Source: an uncultured Lachnospiraceae bacterium (GTDB taxonomy: Bacteria; Bacillota; Clostridia; Lachnospirales; Lachnospiraceae). From it: DNA of 23,168 nt. A program made the translations under genes and the position numbers. The notes beneath the pieces were generated by a model that saw only the letters and a program-made list of their open reading frames with translations, searched no databases and was not told the DNA's origin. Shown one piece after another: positions 21,616 through 23,168 of the stretch (positions within the stretch are counted from its first letter, which is position 1; each line of letters opens with the position of its first letter). The DNA lies in the NCBI GenBank assembly GCA_900551235.1, contig URUU01000037.1, positions 1-23,168 on the forward strand, given 5' to 3'.

Positions 21616-23168
21616 ATGAAAAAAAATTATTGTATTTTGCTTCGTCTTGTCCTGTTTGTATGCCTGATCATACCTTTGCATACAACGGCAAACGCAGCCA
21701 ACACCACCGACGATTGTCTTCAGATTCTTACATCTGATTTTAACAGCAGCTCTGCTGAAAAATTTATCGGGACACAGCATTTGAATATCACGGATTCTCA
21801 GTATCAGACGATCCGTGCCTTTACGTTAGATTTAACCAAAAAATATTCTTCCACAAAGGATAAGATCACCGCCATCTATCAGTGGGCAAAAGACATCAGC
21901 CTAAAGGCTTCTGTCGGAGAAGATGCCCCTGCAGATCTGGAAGAAAATGATCCTTATAAAGTATTCAAAGAAAAAACCGGAGTATGTCAGGGCAAGGCAA
22001 ACTTATGCAAGACCATGCTCGCCGCCATCGATGTTCCATGTATCATCGCCCACGGCTACTGGGAAGCAGAAGGCCATGCATGGGATTTTGTTCTGTGTGA
22101 CGGCAAATGGGGCATCGTTGACGCTTCCATGGAGCAGATTTCTCTGGATGATCCTTCCGATATCTCTCCTCACTATAAAACAGACAATCTCGAATCCGTT
22201 CTTTATAAAAAAGATGGTTTTGAATTTACTTATTATCTGGGAGGCATCGGCGTTGTCGGCTATACCGGAAATGCAGACTGCCTGGAGATCCCTGGCAACT
22301 GCAATGGCCGTCCTGTAGTCAGCATCGCTGCAGAAAACCAGATTTATTATGAACATTCTTTGCAGGATACAACGGCAAAAAAGCTTGTTCTCCCGGCAAC
22401 TGTACAATATGGGATCTACTTAAGCGAATATGAGATCCGTTCTTTTACTTCCAAATCCCTGGAATTTATTTCAGCAGATGAAAACAACCCGGCATTTGCT
22501 TCTTATGACGGCATTCTCTACTCCAAAGATTTTTCCAGGATTTACTCCATTCCGGCAAATATTTCAGAGATTACCCTGAAACCGATAGAGATCATGGAAA
22601 AAAATACGCTCACCAGTCTTCCAAACCTGCGTACCCTGAAAATCGGAGAAGGTACAAAAGAACTGCAAGAAGATGCCATTGAAAACTGTAGGCACCTGGA
22701 AAAAGTATATATTCCTGACAGTGTGACAAGCATTGCATATAAAGAGATCAATGGCAATGTCTACGAAGCCTTCAGCGGATGCCCGGATAACTTTGTTGTG
22801 TATGCTTCTGCCGGAAGTGCAGGTGAAGCTTATGCCAGAAAAAAAGGACTGGCCTGCAAAGATCCAAAAGAACTGTTTCCGGCTGACTACAGCAAAATTG
22901 ATGAACTGCTGAAAAGCATTCCTCAGGATTTGAGTCTCTATACCTCTGACAGTGTCAGCCGTTTAAATCAGGCTATTGATTCGATTGACCGCAGTTACAA
23001 CGCTGCACAGCAGAAACTTGTTGATGCAATGGCTGACACCCTGAAAAGTGCAATCAATAATCTGGAACTTCGTCCGGCTGACTACAGCAAAATTGATTCA
23101 CTGCTGAAAAGCGTTCCTCAGGATTTGAGTCTCTATACCTCTGACAGTGTCAGCCGTTTAAATCAGGC
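21616..23168 (+). CDS. Secreted transglutaminase-like/LRR/FIVAR surface protein (3' end beyond window)
   Basis: The open frame runs from the ATG at 21616 to the window end (517 codons plus 2 nt) without a stop. The order is: a signal peptide (1-27, probable cut after ANA); a transglutaminase-like domain (about 80-175) with a plausible Cys124 (GVCQGKANL), His154 (GHAWDF) and Asp169 (IVDAS) triad; BspA-type leucine-rich-repeat sequence (about 220-400, with phrases such as LRTLKIGEGTKEL and LEKVYIPDSVTSI); then FIVAR-like repeats of 65 residues starting PADYSKID at 422 and 487. The Cys/His/Asp set suggests a peptidase or protein cross-linking fold, but the reaction is not known. A C-terminal wall anchor might lie outside the window. 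AAAGGG precedes the ATG at 8 nt. Confidence 0.85.
   Translation, partial: MKKNYCILLRLVLFVCLIIPLHTTANAANTTDDCLQILTSDFNSSSAEKFIGTQHLNITDSQYQTIRAFTLDLTKKYSSTKDKITAIYQWAKDISLKASVGEDAPADLEENDPYKVFKEKTGVCQGKANLCKTMLAAIDVPCIIAHGYWEAEGHAWDFVLCDGKWGIVDASMEQISLDDPSDISPHYKTDNLESVLYKKDGFEFTYYLGGIGVVGYTGNADCLEIPGNCNGRPVVSIAAENQIYYEHSLQDTTAKKLVLPATVQYGIYLSEYEIRSFTSKSLEFISADENNPAFASYDGILYSKDFSRIYSIPANISEITLKPIEIMEKNTLTSLPNLRTLKIGEGTKELQEDAIENCRHLEKVYIPDSVTSIAYKEINGNVYEAFSGCPDNFVVYASAGSAGEAYARKKGLACKDPKELFPADYSKIDELLKSIPQDLSLYTSDSVSRLNQAIDSIDRSYNAAQQKLVDAMADTLKSAINNLELRPADYSKIDSLLKSVPQDLSLYTSDSVSRLNQ
22879..23168 (+). repeat. 195-bp tandem repeat encoding FIVAR-like units
   Basis: The unit starting at 22879 restarts at 23074, a period of 195 nt (65 codons). 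The first 95 nt of the second copy, up to the window end, differ at only about four bases from the first (GAA to TCA, ATT to GTT codons). More copies may follow outside the window. Confidence 0.9.

Overview
The window looks like chromosomal DNA of a low- to mid-GC Gram-positive anaerobe, most likely a Lachnospiraceae member (Blautia/Ruminococcus-like). The basis is protein style (Gram-positive S12 with its N-terminal extension, lysine-rich FN3 and FIVAR repeats on secreted proteins), strong AGGAGG ribosome binding sites, TTGACA/TATAAT promoters and gene order. The genus is an inference.

Most of the window (1-18082, minus strand) is the conserved transcription/translation supercluster. In transcription order it reads rpmG-secE-nusG-rplK-rplA, rplJ-rplL, rpoB-rpoC, rpsL-rpsG-fusA (fusA cut by the window edge). 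Visible promoters and hairpins divide it into separate units: a promoter before rpmG, a strong terminator after rplA, a promoter plus L10-type leader before rplJ, a terminator after rplL, a promoter plus hairpin leader before rpoB, a terminator after rpoC, and a consensus promoter before rpsL. Short hairpins that look like L1-binding sites precede both rplK and rplA.

Two unrelated genes interrupt the supercluster. A secreted multidomain glycoside hydrolase of 1100 aa, resembling an alpha-L-arabinofuranosidase, lies between rplA and rplJ in the same orientation with its own regulatory region. A VanZ-family membrane protein with a long tyrosine-rich tail lies on the opposite strand between rpoC and rpsL.

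From 18402 to 21389 there is a sulfur/cysteine module. cysK and an O-acetylhomoserine sulfhydrylase-like gene form a minus-strand operon behind a perfect consensus promoter. A divergent Rrf2-family regulator with an IscR-like three-cysteine cluster sits upstream and is the obvious candidate regulator.

From 21390 to 21593 lies a roughly 200-bp intergenic element with imperfect terminal inverted repeats and an elaborate set of nested hairpins closed by a 9-bp stem. It may be a MITE-like mobile repeat, a structured RNA, or both, and is the least explained part of the window. It is followed by a truncated plus-strand gene for a secreted transglutaminase-like/leucine-rich-repeat/FIVAR surface protein, cut by the window end.
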